From DASRQZ01 sp964571275 (GTDB lineage Bacteria; Myxococcota_A; Polyangia; Fen-1088), in NCBI GenBank assembly GCA_964571275.1, contig CAZNCQ010000002.1, forward strand, positions 1-64,000: a stretch of DNA of 64,000 bases, in the 5' to 3' direction. The notes under the pieces were generated by a model. The model was not told where the DNA came from. It did not search any database and saw nothing but the letters and a program-made list of their open reading frames with translations. Shown here piece by piece: positions 1 through 8,384 of the stretch (position 1 is the stretch's first letter; every line of letters starts with the position of its first letter). A program made the translations under genes and the position numbers.

Positions 1-20
1 ACCGTCTTTCAGCGGTTCTC

Positions 21-1940
21 CTATCTGTCGTCCGTCGCCACCGGCGCCGGCTTCGCCGCGCCGAGCGCGATGCGCACCAGGGCCTTCATCGCCGCATGCC
101 GCACGAGCGCGTCGTTGGGATAGTAACGATCGTCTCTGTAGCGCAGCAGCCGCCGCAGCGACGTCTCGACGCCGGCCGCTCCGACCATGCCCGCGAGCTC
201 GGCGGCCCCGAGTTTGTCGACGATGCTCCCGTTGTCCATGGCATCGACGACGATCGCGCCGGTGTCGGGCGCGTGCTCCAGCGCCTTGACGATGATGCGC
301 GCGCGCGCGTCCCCGCGCGCGACCAGCCGCTCGAGCTGATCGCGCGGGAAACCCGAGCGCGCGAACAGGCCGACGACGATGTGCGCGCGCAGCCCTTCAT
401 GGCCGTTGAACCAGTTCACGAGGATCGCGTCGGCGCGATCGCCGGGGACGTGCAGGACCGCGTCGATCAGCACGTCGGCCTCGGGTCCCTTCGTCCCCGC
501 GAAGCGATCCATCGCGCGAACCAGCAACGGCAAGTCCTCGGCGATCGCGACCCTGGCCAGCCGCGCGAGCAACGGTCCAGGGAACAGAACATCCTTCTGC
601 GCCGTCGGCGACGTCTTGTCACGTCCCTCGATGCGCGCGACCACCTCGGCGCGAGAGAGCACGGCCGCCTCCGCGATCGCGTCGAAGGCGGGGATCGCCA
701 CGTGCTCTTCGTCGAAGGTGTTGCGCCGGCGCGACGCCACGATCAGGGCCTCGATCGTCGCCGGGTCGAGCGCCTTGTGCCGGCCGAGGTCGCGCAGCGC
801 CGCCGCCGCGAACAGGTGCGCGCGCGGCTCGTACTGGTTGCCGACCAGGATCCGCGCCAGCGACGACTGGTCCAGATTTTCCTTCGCCGTCGACGGCAAC
901 CACTGGATCAGCATCACCGGCAGCGTGCACTCCGGTCCCTGGCACGACTGCAGCGCCGTCGTCAGCGTCGGCACCTGCTCGGACACGCCGTGGTGGACCA
1001 GCGCGTACGCCATGACCAGACGGACGCGCAGATCGAGCTCGATCGCCAGCCTCGCCTCCAGCGCGGCACGCGTCTCCTGCGCCGGCGCCATCGCCAGCAC
1101 CGCGGCAGCGTTGGCGCGGGCCTGCGGCCGCGGCGACGCCAGCGCCGCCACCAGCGCCGGCCGCAGCGCCGGGAACCCTTCTGCGACGCCCGTGCAAAGC
1201 ATCGGTTCGAAGTAGCTAGGGGCCGTCTGCACCGCTTCGGCCTGCATCGCCGCGATCGGCGTGCGCGCCAGGTAGATCTCCGGGTGCTCGTCGCGCGCAT
1301 CGGCGCGAAAGTCGTCGAGCAATCGACGGTGGAACGCCTCGACCAGTCGCGGATAGCGCGAGCCCTCGACGGCCGCCGTGCTCGGCCGCAGCTCCCAGAG
1401 CGCGTCACGCAGCGCCTCGCGCTCGATCGGTGTCGTCTTGCCCAGCGCCGTCAACTGCTCCTGCAGCGCCTTTTCCACCTCGCCACGGCCGTGGACGCGC
1501 GCGTCGAGAGCGGCGATCTCGCGACCGAAGCCGAGCGAGCTGAAACGGTCGATCTCGTCGTGCACGAGCTGCACGTACGCCTTGACACGTACGTTGGGCG
1601 GCAGGGCATCGAGTCCGGCGCGCCCGCGCATCACCGCGAGCCGCGTCTGCTGGTGGTACCGGTACGAACCGACCGCCAACCAGAGCGCGCCGTCGACCTG
1701 GTGGCCGGCGGCGATCTCGCGCAGACCGACCAGGGCGATCTGTTCCGGCGCCAGGTGCCCGTCGGGCAAATCTCGCTGCGCCAGCTCCTCGACGAGCGTC
1801 CGAAGGATCTCGTCGGTCGCCGCGTCGGCCTCGACGTCGGCGGGCCGGACGTGTTTCGCCCAGCTCGGCACGCCCGGCGTCGCGCACCCGCCTGCTGCCA
1901 GCAGCAGACACAGCCCCCCAACCAGCCCCTGCAGCCGCAT
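21..1940 (-). CDS. HEAT-repeat-like lipoprotein
   Basis: The protein is about 639 residues from the ATG at 1940. An in-frame start 36 bases upstream exists, but the later ATG puts the hydrophobic stretch LQGLVGGLCLLLAAGGC at the very N-terminus, as expected for a lipoprotein signal ending at a Cys. The rest is helical. The centre (about residues 240-400) holds Ala/Leu-rich repeats of HEAT type with recurring ARANAAAVLAMAP and LRVRLVMAYALVHHG segments. Such proteins are usually scaffolds; no catalytic motif is visible. It lies downstream of a beta-barrel gene on the same strand, separated by a tandem repeat and a hairpin, so it may have its own promoter. Function unknown. Confidence 0.75.
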   Translation of the reverse strand: MRLQGLVGGLCLLLAAGGCATPGVPSWAKHVRPADVEADAATDEILRTLVEELAQRDLPDGHLAPEQIALVGLREIAAGHQVDGALWLAVGSYRYHQQTRLAVMRGRAGLDALPPNVRVKAYVQLVHDEIDRFSSLGFGREIAALDARVHGRGEVEKALQEQLTALGKTTPIEREALRDALWELRPSTAAVEGSRYPRLVEAFHRRLLDDFRADARDEHPEIYLARTPIAAMQAEAVQTAPSYFEPMLCTGVAEGFPALRPALVAALASPRPQARANAAAVLAMAPAQETRAALEARLAIELDLRVRLVMAYALVHHGVSEQVPTLTTALQSCQGPECTLPVMLIQWLPSTAKENLDQSSLARILVGNQYEPRAHLFAAAALRDLGRHKALDPATIEALIVASRRRNTFDEEHVAIPAFDAIAEAAVLSRAEVVARIEGRDKTSPTAQKDVLFPGPLLARLARVAIAEDLPLLVRAMDRFAGTKGPEADVLIDAVLHVPGDRADAILVNWFNGHEGLRAHIVVGLFARSGFPRDQLERLVARGDARARIIVKALEHAPDTGAIVVDAMDNGSIVDKLGAAELAGMVGAAGVETSLRRLLRYRDDRYYPNDALVRHAAMKALVRIALGAAKPAPVATDDR

Positions 1941-1990
1941 CGGGCGAAGTGTCTCATCCCGCACCGGCGAGCTCAACGGCGTCGTGCGCG

Positions 1991-2050
1991 CCCCCGCCCC
2001 TGTCGCCCCCGCCCCTGTCGCCCCCGCCCCTGTCGCCCCCGCCCCTGTCG
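1991..2050. repeat. 15-bp tandem repeat, four perfect copies
   Basis: Four identical head-to-tail copies of CCCCCGCCCCTGTCG lie end to end, and the first six bases of a fifth copy run into the hairpin that starts at 2051. The array sits in the 5' untranslated region of the HEAT lipoprotein gene, just upstream of its start on the minus strand. Confidence 0.95.
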
Positions 2051-2083
2051 CCCCCGGTCCCCGGACGTGCCGGAGACCGGGGG
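2051..2083 (-). terminator. Strong hairpin between beta-barrel gene and lipoprotein gene
   Basis: A 9-bp perfect outer stem (2051-2059 with 2075-2083) continues after a one-base internal mismatch into a 4-bp CCGG/CCGG inner stem with loop ACGTG. It follows the stop of the minus-strand beta-barrel gene by about 80 bases. No T-tract follows on the minus strand, so it may be a processing or attenuation structure rather than a classical terminator. Confidence 0.5.
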
Positions 2084-2166
2084 CGCTCGTGCCCCACTGT
2101 CCACTTGTCCCGCAGCCCCTTAGTGTCCGGAGCCGGGGTCTTGTTGCTCTCTCTTTTGCGTTTTTT

Positions 2167-3000
2167 TCAGAACACGACCGAGAACGAGCCTTCGGGGACG
2201 AAGCTCTGCTTGGTCAGGGGAATCTGCATCCCTGGAACGAAATAGTTGCCGTATCCGACGCCGGCGGTGAGCCGGATCCGCTGCCACAGAAATGCGACGG
2301 CGGGGACGATCTGCCAGGGGTGGGAATTGCGCGCCGTGACCCGCGCGTCGGCGTCGATCGCGGTGAAGGCGTCGGGATTCGTGGAACCACTGAGCGCGAG
2401 CCGGCCGGTGTAAAGCTGGATCCGGCCGCGCAAGGTGATGGCAATGTCGGGGCGCACACGATACTCGCCGGTCGCCGCGATCTGCAGGCTGCGCGTCGCG
2501 GCCGCCCCGCCGATCTCCGTTTGCGTCAGATCACCCGTGCCCGAGCCCCAGATGATGTCGTAGGTCAGCTCGCCGTGAACCCACCACCGGGGATCGATCT
2601 CATAGGACGCATAGGCGGTCAGCGGGATGGTCCACAGGATGCCCGAGGCGTCGCCTCTATCAATGTTCGCGTAGTAAACCGCCAGTTGCCCCGCCAGCCA
2701 CAGTTGATTCCAGCGATAGGCAATCACCTTGATATGCAGGTTGGGGATCAGCACCGGCTCGGCGGTGCGAATCAACCACATCGGAGGATCGGTGCCGACG
2801 TTTATGGCATCGGTGATGCCGTATTCGAAAGCCAGGATCCCCAGCTTCAACGTCTCACCTCCCAGCGTCAGCGCCGTGCCCTCGTCCAGGCGTTGCGCTT
2901 CCTCGACGGTGGGCAGGCGCGCCTGCGCGCGCGCCTGCACGCCCATGATGAACGCCAGGCCCAACACTCCCGCCCATCTCCACGCGTAGCTCGTCCGCAT
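2167..3000 (-). CDS. Outer-membrane beta-barrel protein
   Basis: The ATG at 3000 gives 277 residues beginning MRTSYAWRWAGVLGLAFIMG with a cleavage site near VQARAQA. A TTG nine bases upstream is also open but adds nothing to the signal peptide. The mature part alternates hydrophobic and polar residues in short strands (IKVIAYRWNQLWLAGQLAVYY, LTAGVGYGNYFVPG) and ends in a terminal Phe (SFSVVF), typical of proteins assembled by the BAM complex. It is divergent from a DUF2092 gene with a 160-bp shared upstream region. Substrate and exact family are not recognised. Confidence 0.7.
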   Translation of the reverse strand: MRTSYAWRWAGVLGLAFIMGVQARAQARLPTVEEAQRLDEGTALTLGGETLKLGILAFEYGITDAINVGTDPPMWLIRTAEPVLIPNLHIKVIAYRWNQLWLAGQLAVYYANIDRGDASGILWTIPLTAYASYEIDPRWWVHGELTYDIIWGSGTGDLTQTEIGGAAATRSLQIAATGEYRVRPDIAITLRGRIQLYTGRLALSGSTNPDAFTAIDADARVTARNSHPWQIVPAVAFLWQRIRLTAGVGYGNYFVPGMQIPLTKQSFVPEGSFSVVF

Positions 3001-3160
3001 CCATGACAACTTCGGTTCGTTTCAACGGTTGACCATCCACGATCGTCCCACGATCACGGATCGCGACAGCCTGTTGCCGCCTGCTTCTGCTTCGCCATTG
3101 GACTTCCGGCGCCGGATTACCAGCCCCACGCTGAAAGGTGTGCTTGCAGGGAGGTGACCG

Positions 3161-3976
3161 ATGGCGACGTGGAAAAGAGCGGTCCTGGTATCGGGAATGG
3201 TCTTGACCGCGGCGATGGTTCGCGGCGGCTCGACCGCGCAGGCGACGGCGAGCCGGACGCGCGTCGATCCGCAAGCTATCGCGGCGCTCGAACGGATGGG
3301 CGCCTTTCTGCGCGCTCAACATTCGATGACCGTCACCGCGGAGATGACGACCGACGAGGTCCTCGACAGCGGCCAGAAGGTGCAACGGAGCGGGGTCGCC
3401 ACGCTGAAGGTCAGCCGCCCCGATCGGCTGCGCGCCGACGTTGTCTCCGATCGCCGCAACGAGCAGCTCTTCTATGACGGCAAGACATTCACGATCTATC
3501 AGCCAGCGCTCGGCTACTACGGATCGTTCAACGCCCCACCGACGCTGGCCCAGCTGGTCAACGAGGCCGAGGAGCGCTACGGCATCGACATGCCGCTCGC
3601 CGACCTCTTCTCGTGGGGGACGTCGCAAAGTCCGGCGGCGAACCTGGAGGGCGCGATCAACGTCGGCACCAGCGTGGTTCAAGGCGTCAAGTGCGATCAC
3701 TACGCATTTCACCAGGCCGACGTCGATTGGGAGCTGTGCATCGAGCAGGGGGCGCAGCCGTTGCCGCGCAAGCTGGTCATCACGACGACGACGGAGAAGA
3801 CCCAGCCCCAGCACGTCGCGGTCCTGACCTGGAACCTGTCGCCGCGTCTCGACGAATCGCTGTTCAGGTTCACGCCGCCGGCCTCCGCCCATCGCATCGA
3901 CTTCGACGTCGCGCGCGCGAACTCGGGATTGCCGCGCCAGGGACGGTCGGGCGACCGACCCGGCGACCGCAAATAG
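3161..3976 (+). CDS. DUF2092 family periplasmic protein
   Basis: This is a 271-residue secreted protein with signal peptide TWKRAVLVSGMVLTAAMVRG. The opening of the mature region (DPQAIAALERMGAFLRA, then DEVLDSGQKVQRSG) is characteristic of DUF2092, a family related in fold to LolA/LolB carriers. The strands LRADVVSDRRNEQLFYDGKTFTIYQP also match that family. A GGAGG at about 3149-3153 sits seven bases before the ATG. The next gene starts 34 bases downstream on the same strand and is probably cotranscribed. The biochemical role of the family is not established; carriage of a hydrophobic ligand in the periplasm is only an analogy. Confidence 0.75.
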   Translation: MATWKRAVLVSGMVLTAAMVRGGSTAQATASRTRVDPQAIAALERMGAFLRAQHSMTVTAEMTTDEVLDSGQKVQRSGVATLKVSRPDRLRADVVSDRRNEQLFYDGKTFTIYQPALGYYGSFNAPPTLAQLVNEAEERYGIDMPLADLFSWGTSQSPAANLEGAINVGTSVVQGVKCDHYAFHQADVDWELCIEQGAQPLPRKLVITTTTEKTQPQHVAVLTWNLSPRLDESLFRFTPPASAHRIDFDVARANSGLPRQGRSGDRPGDRK

Positions 3977-4010
3977 AACCCGAGCCATCATCAATCAGGA
4001 GGGAACAACC

Positions 4011-4361
4011 ATGAAGACACGCATTCGCAAGCTCTCCCGGCTCTCCCTGATCTCCCTGATCTTGGGCGCGTGGCTGGCCGTGACCGCCGTCAGCTTCATG
4101 GCGCAGCCGCTCGCGCACGCGCTCGTCGTCGCTCGCACGGCGGTGGTCTATCGGCCACGGCCGGTCGCGCGCGCGGCGGTGGCGACGACCGCCGTCGTCG
4201 CCACCGCGGTCGCCGTCGGAACGGTGGCGCGATCGCTGCCGCCGTCGTGCAGCTCCGTCATTGTCGGCAACGTCGCCTACCAGCAGTGCGGCAGCACCTG
4301 GTACCAGCCGCGCTACTCCGGCTCCCAGGTGACGTACGTCGTGGTGAACCCGCCGCGCTAG
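4011..4361 (+). CDS. Small secreted protein, likely partner of DUF2092 gene
   Basis: The 116-residue product starts with basic residues (MKTRIRKLSR) and a hydrophobic signal segment. A Val/Ala/Thr-rich stretch (ARAAVATTAVVATAVAVGTVARS) follows. The C-terminal half has two cysteines (PPSCSSVIVGNVAYQQCGS) ahead of WYQPRYSGSQVTYVVVNPP. This resembles small proteins often encoded beside DUF2092 genes, with a C-terminal Y/W-rich pattern. An AGGAGG precedes the ATG at good spacing. Function unknown. Confidence 0.65.
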   Translation: MKTRIRKLSRLSLISLILGAWLAVTAVSFMAQPLAHALVVARTAVVYRPRPVARAAVATTAVVATAVAVGTVARSLPPSCSSVIVGNVAYQQCGSTWYQPRYSGSQVTYVVVNPPR

Positions 4362-4365
4362 TCTC

Positions 4366-4382
4366 TCCTGTCTGAGACAGGA
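4366..4382. terminator. Hairpin between convergent genes
   Basis: TCCTGTC at 4366-4372 pairs with GACAGGA at 4376-4382 around a 3-base loop. It begins five bases after the stop of the small secreted protein and lies before the end of the convergent porin gene, so it could serve both. No T-tract is present. Confidence 0.4.
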
Positions 4383-4395
4383 CGCCAGCCCGTGG

Positions 4396-5652
4396 TCACA
4401 GCGCCGGGTTGACCTGCAGCGTCCCGACTTGAGTGCGGCCGACGGCGGCGGGCAGCGCGACGGCGCCCAGCGCAGCGCTGCCCGGCGAATGCTGTTCGCC
4501 CAGGCCGTAGCGAACCTTGACGATCAGCGTCGGCGCGGCGACGTACCAGGCCACCTGGACCTCGCCGGCGAGTAAGCGATCGCCGGCGAGATCGGTGCTG
4601 GGGTTCGTCCAGCTGCCGCGGACGGCGGCGTCGAGCCGCCGCGGCCACAGCCGCACGTCCACCTGTCCCCAGGCGCCGATCGACGTATACGCAGCCCCCT
4701 CAGCCGGGTCAGTGCGCCGCCAGTAGGCCTCGCTGAACACCGACACCGGTCCCGCGAGCAGCCAGACATCGACACCCCCCGCGCCCCGCCGGTCGGTCAT
4801 TCCGGATGCGGTCGGCTGGAAGTTGAACGTGTTGGGGTCGAAGTTCTCGGTCGCCTCCTCGACCTTGCCGTAGTAGCCCTGAAGCGTGAACGAGATGCGC
4901 CAGGTTGACGAAGCGTCCGCCAGCGCGTACGCAAATTCGCTGTCGGGCATCCGCCCCATCGGATTGATGGTCGTGCTCGCCTCGAGCACGTAGTTGCCGG
5001 CCAGGGTCGTGAATTGCCGCAGCGGCGAGCCACCGTAGACGCCGGCATAGTAGTCGACGCGGTCGTCGGCCAATGCGCCGAAGACGGTGATGCCCTTGTC
5101 CCGCCCGGTCCAGAAGTACTCGGCGACGACGTCGGTCTCCGGGAGCAAGGTCCCCATCACGCCGAAGTTCTCGTGGCGCGAGATGAGCCCATCCTGCTGC
5201 CCGATGCGCACGCCAATCTCGGCGCGGGGGCGAAGCTCCAGGTACGAATACAGCAGATACGGCGGATTCTGCGCGAGCTCGGCCTCGGTGAGAAACCGGA
5301 TCCAGCGGCGAAACACCGTTCCGCTCAGGAACGGCCGCACAGCATAGATCGCATCGCGGTTCTGCCAATCGCCGTTCAGAGTCCGGGGCTCGAACCTGTA
5401 GATCGCATCCAGCCCGATGCGCAGGCGCGTTTCCCCGTCGGGCGATGCCAGAAAGAAACCTTCGGTGGGCGAATGCGCGGCCATCAATGGGGACGGCGCC
5501 GTTTGCAACGCAGACGGCGCCGCCGTTTCCTCGGCGCCGGCGGTCGCGGGCCCGAAGCCCGGGCTTCCTGAAACCGCCGACACCAGCACGGCGACGCCGA
5601 CGACGCCTGGGGCGCGGGGCCCTACCCGCGCACCCCCGCTCCGGAGGCTCAC
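4396..5652 (-). CDS. Porin O/P-like outer-membrane protein
   Basis: The 418-residue protein starts at a GTG located seven bases after the upstream gene's stop, suggesting coupled translation. A signal peptide spans roughly residues 1-40. The segment EGFFLASPDGETRLRIGLDAIYRFEPRTL is the usual opening of phosphate-selective porin O/P-type barrels (compare GF-L-S-DG-F-LRI-G-V). Later strands follow the same family pattern (YSYLELRPRAEIGVRIGQQDGLISRHE). It would form a 16-18-stranded trimeric channel. Anion preference cannot be read from sequence. Confidence 0.75.
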   Translation of the reverse strand: MSLRSGGARVGPRAPGVVGVAVLVSAVSGSPGFGPATAGAEETAAPSALQTAPSPLMAAHSPTEGFFLASPDGETRLRIGLDAIYRFEPRTLNGDWQNRDAIYAVRPFLSGTVFRRWIRFLTEAELAQNPPYLLYSYLELRPRAEIGVRIGQQDGLISRHENFGVMGTLLPETDVVAEYFWTGRDKGITVFGALADDRVDYYAGVYGGSPLRQFTTLAGNYVLEASTTINPMGRMPDSEFAYALADASSTWRISFTLQGYYGKVEEATENFDPNTFNFQPTASGMTDRRGAGGVDVWLLAGPVSVFSEAYWRRTDPAEGAAYTSIGAWGQVDVRLWPRRLDAAVRGSWTNPSTDLAGDRLLAGEVQVAWYVAAPTLIVKVRYGLGEQHSPGSAALGAVALPAAVGRTQVGTLQVNPAL

Positions 5653-5659
5653 GCTGCTA

Positions 5660-6280
5660 CTACTTTTCTTTGGCCGGGCGGATCGTGGCGGCGGTCGCCT
5701 GGGTGTAGTCGAACTGAACCACCTGGCCCGCCTTCAACGACGGCAGCTTCTCCTGCAACGTCGGGTTGGTGACGTGGATGGTCCGCAAATTGCCTTTGGG
5801 TCCCTTGAACGTCACGGTGTTGGCGCTCGGGTCGACGCTGACCACCTCCGCGGTCACCATGATCTCGCGGCCGCGGACCCCACCGCCCATATCGACCGAC
5901 CGGCCATGCCGCTCGGATGCAGTCGGTTTGGCACCGGTGGGTGCGAGCGACACCGCCAGCGATTCGTAATAGTCGATGTCGACCTTGTCGCCGGTCTTGA
6001 GCTTGTCGAACGCCTTGACGTCGGCCGGCACATTGATGGTCGCCTCGGTGCCGTCGTCGGTCTTCAACGTCAAGCCGCGCTCGCTGCGATCGATCGCGGT
6101 GACCGTGGCCGTGATGTGCGTGAGCTGTGATTGCTCGTGGCCGTTGGGAGACGTGCTTTCGCTCGTCTCGGTGGTGGGCGCCGCGCCGGCCGTGCCCATC
6201 ATGGCGGTCACCAACGCACCGCCCGCCATGCCGGCAATCAGCACCCATTTGTTGAGCTGGTTCTTGACCTGATTGTCCAT
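5660..6280 (-). CDS. Secreted protein with two OB-like repeats
   Basis: This 206-residue protein has an N-terminal hydrophobic segment (NKWVLIAGMAGGALVTAMMG) and a Thr/Ser-rich spacer. Two related units follow: ITATVTAIDRSERGLTLKTDDG at about residues 55-76 and VTAEVVSVDPSANTVTFKGPKG at about 142-163. Each unit continues into a segment ending in VDIDYYESLAV or VQFDYTQATA. The duplicated pattern suggests two small beta-barrels. A GGTG ribosome site precedes the ATG. It is the first gene of a pair with the porin. Function is not known. Confidence 0.65.
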   Translation of the reverse strand: MDNQVKNQLNKWVLIAGMAGGALVTAMMGTAGAAPTTETSESTSPNGHEQSQLTHITATVTAIDRSERGLTLKTDDGTEATINVPADVKAFDKLKTGDKVDIDYYESLAVSLAPTGAKPTASERHGRSVDMGGGVRGREIMVTAEVVSVDPSANTVTFKGPKGNLRTIHVTNPTLQEKLPSLKAGQVVQFDYTQATAATIRPAKEK

Positions 6281-6426
6281 CGTTCACCTCATTGAATTGC
6301 GTCGTGGAACGGCGTTTCGGATCCTCCGTTCCCACAATCGAACATGGGTCGCATTCCCGAGCCCGGCACCACCTGATTGTGGAATCGGCAACGGAGGCTC
6401 AGGTTGGGCCGCGAGGGTTTGCCCCG

Positions 6427-7095
6427 TTGATCGCGCGTGGACGGTTCTGCTTGTTCCTGGCCTGGCTCGCGACCTCGTCCGCGTGCGCCCACCGCATGGG
6501 CAGCCAGACGACATCGGGCGCGCTTTCCGAGCTCGAGCGCCAGGTCGCGCCCGAGCCCGGCCAGCGTCCGGCCGAGACCGTCGCACGTCGGGCGACCCGG
6601 GGAGTCATCGGCGAGCTGAACGAACCAGAACAGAAGAAGCGCATGGACGCCGTGATGACCAACGCGGCCGACAGCTTGCGCGGCGCGCTCACGCAAGGAT
6701 TGACCGACGATCTCGGCGACGACGGCGAGGGACCGCTCGCCCAGAGCATCACTGCGCTGGCCGAACGATCCGCGGCGCGCGCCGCTCAGGGCGCGATGAC
6801 GGCCATGCTCGCCGGTTGCGATCCGGAGACTCCGACCTGTATCGATCGCCGCGTCGCCGACCTCAGCACCCGCGCGGCGGTCGCGTTCATCGACGGCGTC
6901 AAGCGCTCGCTCGGTTTCGCGGCGCTGGCGATCGCGTTCCTGGCCGGCGCGGCCACGGTGCTGGTGCTGGGCGCGCTCTGGCGCCTGGCGCGGCGATCGA
7001 ATGATTCCGGCGGCTCGCGCAGCGGCAAGCGCGGGCGGTCGCCCGCTCCACCGCCCGCGATGGGCGCGCGCGCGCCGGCCTCCACGTCGGCCTGA
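6427..7095 (+). CDS. Lipoprotein with C-terminal membrane helix
   Basis: The reading frame is open further upstream, but the TTG at 6427, preceded by GAGGG at good spacing, gives a clean lipoprotein signal (FCLFLAWLATSSAC) in a 222-residue product. The central region is helical and Ala-rich. A transmembrane helix (FAALAIAFLAGAATVLVLGALW) comes near the end, followed by a basic tail. It is convergent with the exporter gene, with two bases between stop codons. No known family recognised; the start choice is an inference from lipobox and ribosome site. Confidence 0.6.
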   Translation: MIARGRFCLFLAWLATSSACAHRMGSQTTSGALSELERQVAPEPGQRPAETVARRATRGVIGELNEPEQKKRMDAVMTNAADSLRGALTQGLTDDLGDDGEGPLAQSITALAERSAARAAQGAMTAMLAGCDPETPTCIDRRVADLSTRAAVAFIDGVKRSLGFAALAIAFLAGAATVLVLGALWRLARRSNDSGGSRSGKRGRSPAPPPAMGARAPASTSA

Positions 7096-7097
7096 CT

Positions 7098-8384
7098 TCA
7101 TGACGCGACCGCGGCGGCCCGCGCCCGCTCGGGCGCCCGTCGTCGAAACAGCAACTCGGCGATCAGCAGGCCGGTCCCCAGCTGCAGCGCGACCAGCATG
7201 ACGTCGAAGAACGTCGCGTCGCTGGCGGTGGCGCCGTGCCGGAGGAGCTTGAACGACGCCTCCGTGCCGAGGAATCCCGGCGCCAGCTGCAGCAACCCAG
7301 GGACGATCATCGTTGCCATCGAGCGGCCCGACCAGCGGCGGTGCAGATGCGCCGCCGCGCCCAGCACGAACGCCGCGATGAAGGGGCTGCCGCGTGGGCC
7401 GAACCAGATCTTGGTCAGCTCCTGGCTCCCGTAGGCGATCACCACAGCGGCGACCACCCACCCGGCGTTCGTCGGACGGCCCTGCAGGCAAACCACCAGC
7501 GCCAATCCTCCGACGGCAACCACAGCCAGCACGACGGCGTGGGAGAGCGGCGTCGCCGCGATGGGGGCGTCCGACGGAAACGGACCGACCACCCGCCATG
7601 AGTTGAGCGCCGCCGCGATCCCGAACGCGAGCATCAGGAATCGCAACATCCCGTGGAAAAGTCGGACCGCACCCGACTCCGGCGCGCCGTTGGCCAGCTC
7701 GTGCAGGCCGATGGTGATGGTCATCGCCGGGACCAGCAACGTCACGCCTCCGAAGAGCGCGCGGGCCGCGTCGAACGGCGGCAAGATCAGCGCCGCCACC
7801 AGCACGCCGAGCGCGCCGGCGAGCGAGCCGATGAAGCTCTTCTCCAGATCGACGGTGTCATTGGCCAGCGTGCCGAAGTGGATTCCACCGACGAGCGCGC
7901 CGATGGCCAGCGCCACCGCCATCTCGCGCCAGCTCCCGCCGACGCGCACCGCGACGACGGCGCTGTAGACCGCGTAGCCGACCACGACCAGCCACTTCGG
8001 GTAGCGATTGCCGCGCGACGTGATCGATCTCAGCTGCACGCGCGCCTCGCCGACCGGGATCCGCCGCTCGGCGACGGCGTGCGCGAGCGCGAGCAGGTCC
8101 GCGATGCGCGTCAGATTCCAGTGCGGGTCGAACGGGATGCGCCGGATCTCGACGGAGGTCTGCTTGCCGGCGCGAAGCTCGGTGGCCGTGAAGCTTTGCG
8201 CCGTGAAGATCTCCGCCGCCATCCCGAGCCCGGTCGCCATCTCGCGCACGCGCTCCTCGAGCACGTCGGCCGGCAGCGCCGACACGTGCATGGCCCGCTC
8301 CATGTCGAGCAGCAGCGCCGCGGCGTCGCGATCGATGCCGGCGTCGTCGGACCCGCGACTCGACACGGAGCGCAGCATGGTCAT
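7098..8384 (-). CDS. ThrE-family threonine/serine exporter-like protein
   Basis: The 428-residue protein starts at an ATG that overlaps the sulfatase stop as ATGA, implying coupled translation. The N-terminal part (about residues 20-130) matches the soluble ThrE/DUF1212 region, with MATGLGMAAEIFTAQSFTATE and the FDPHWNLTRIADLLALAHAV stretch. About ten membrane helices follow in two halves, as expected when both ThrE domains are fused. The family exports small amino acids or related solutes (Corynebacterium ThrE is the reference); the real substrate here is unknown. Coupling to a sulfatase is unusual and may hint at a desulfated or sulfated substrate. Confidence 0.8.
   Translation of the reverse strand: MTMLRSVSSRGSDDAGIDRDAAALLLDMERAMHVSALPADVLEERVREMATGLGMAAEIFTAQSFTATELRAGKQTSVEIRRIPFDPHWNLTRIADLLALAHAVAERRIPVGEARVQLRSITSRGNRYPKWLVVVGYAVYSAVVAVRVGGSWREMAVALAIGALVGGIHFGTLANDTVDLEKSFIGSLAGALGVLVAALILPPFDAARALFGGVTLLVPAMTITIGLHELANGAPESGAVRLFHGMLRFLMLAFGIAAALNSWRVVGPFPSDAPIAATPLSHAVVLAVVAVGGLALVVCLQGRPTNAGWVVAAVVIAYGSQELTKIWFGPRGSPFIAAFVLGAAAHLHRRWSGRSMATMIVPGLLQLAPGFLGTEASFKLLRHGATASDATFFDVMLVALQLGTGLLIAELLFRRRAPERARAAAVAS

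Noticed and set aside
96..2123. Long plus-strand frame opposite the HEAT lipoprotein
   Set aside because: Its translation is Arg/Gln-rich low-complexity and mirrors the codon pattern of the minus gene. The minus frame has a lipobox and repeats.
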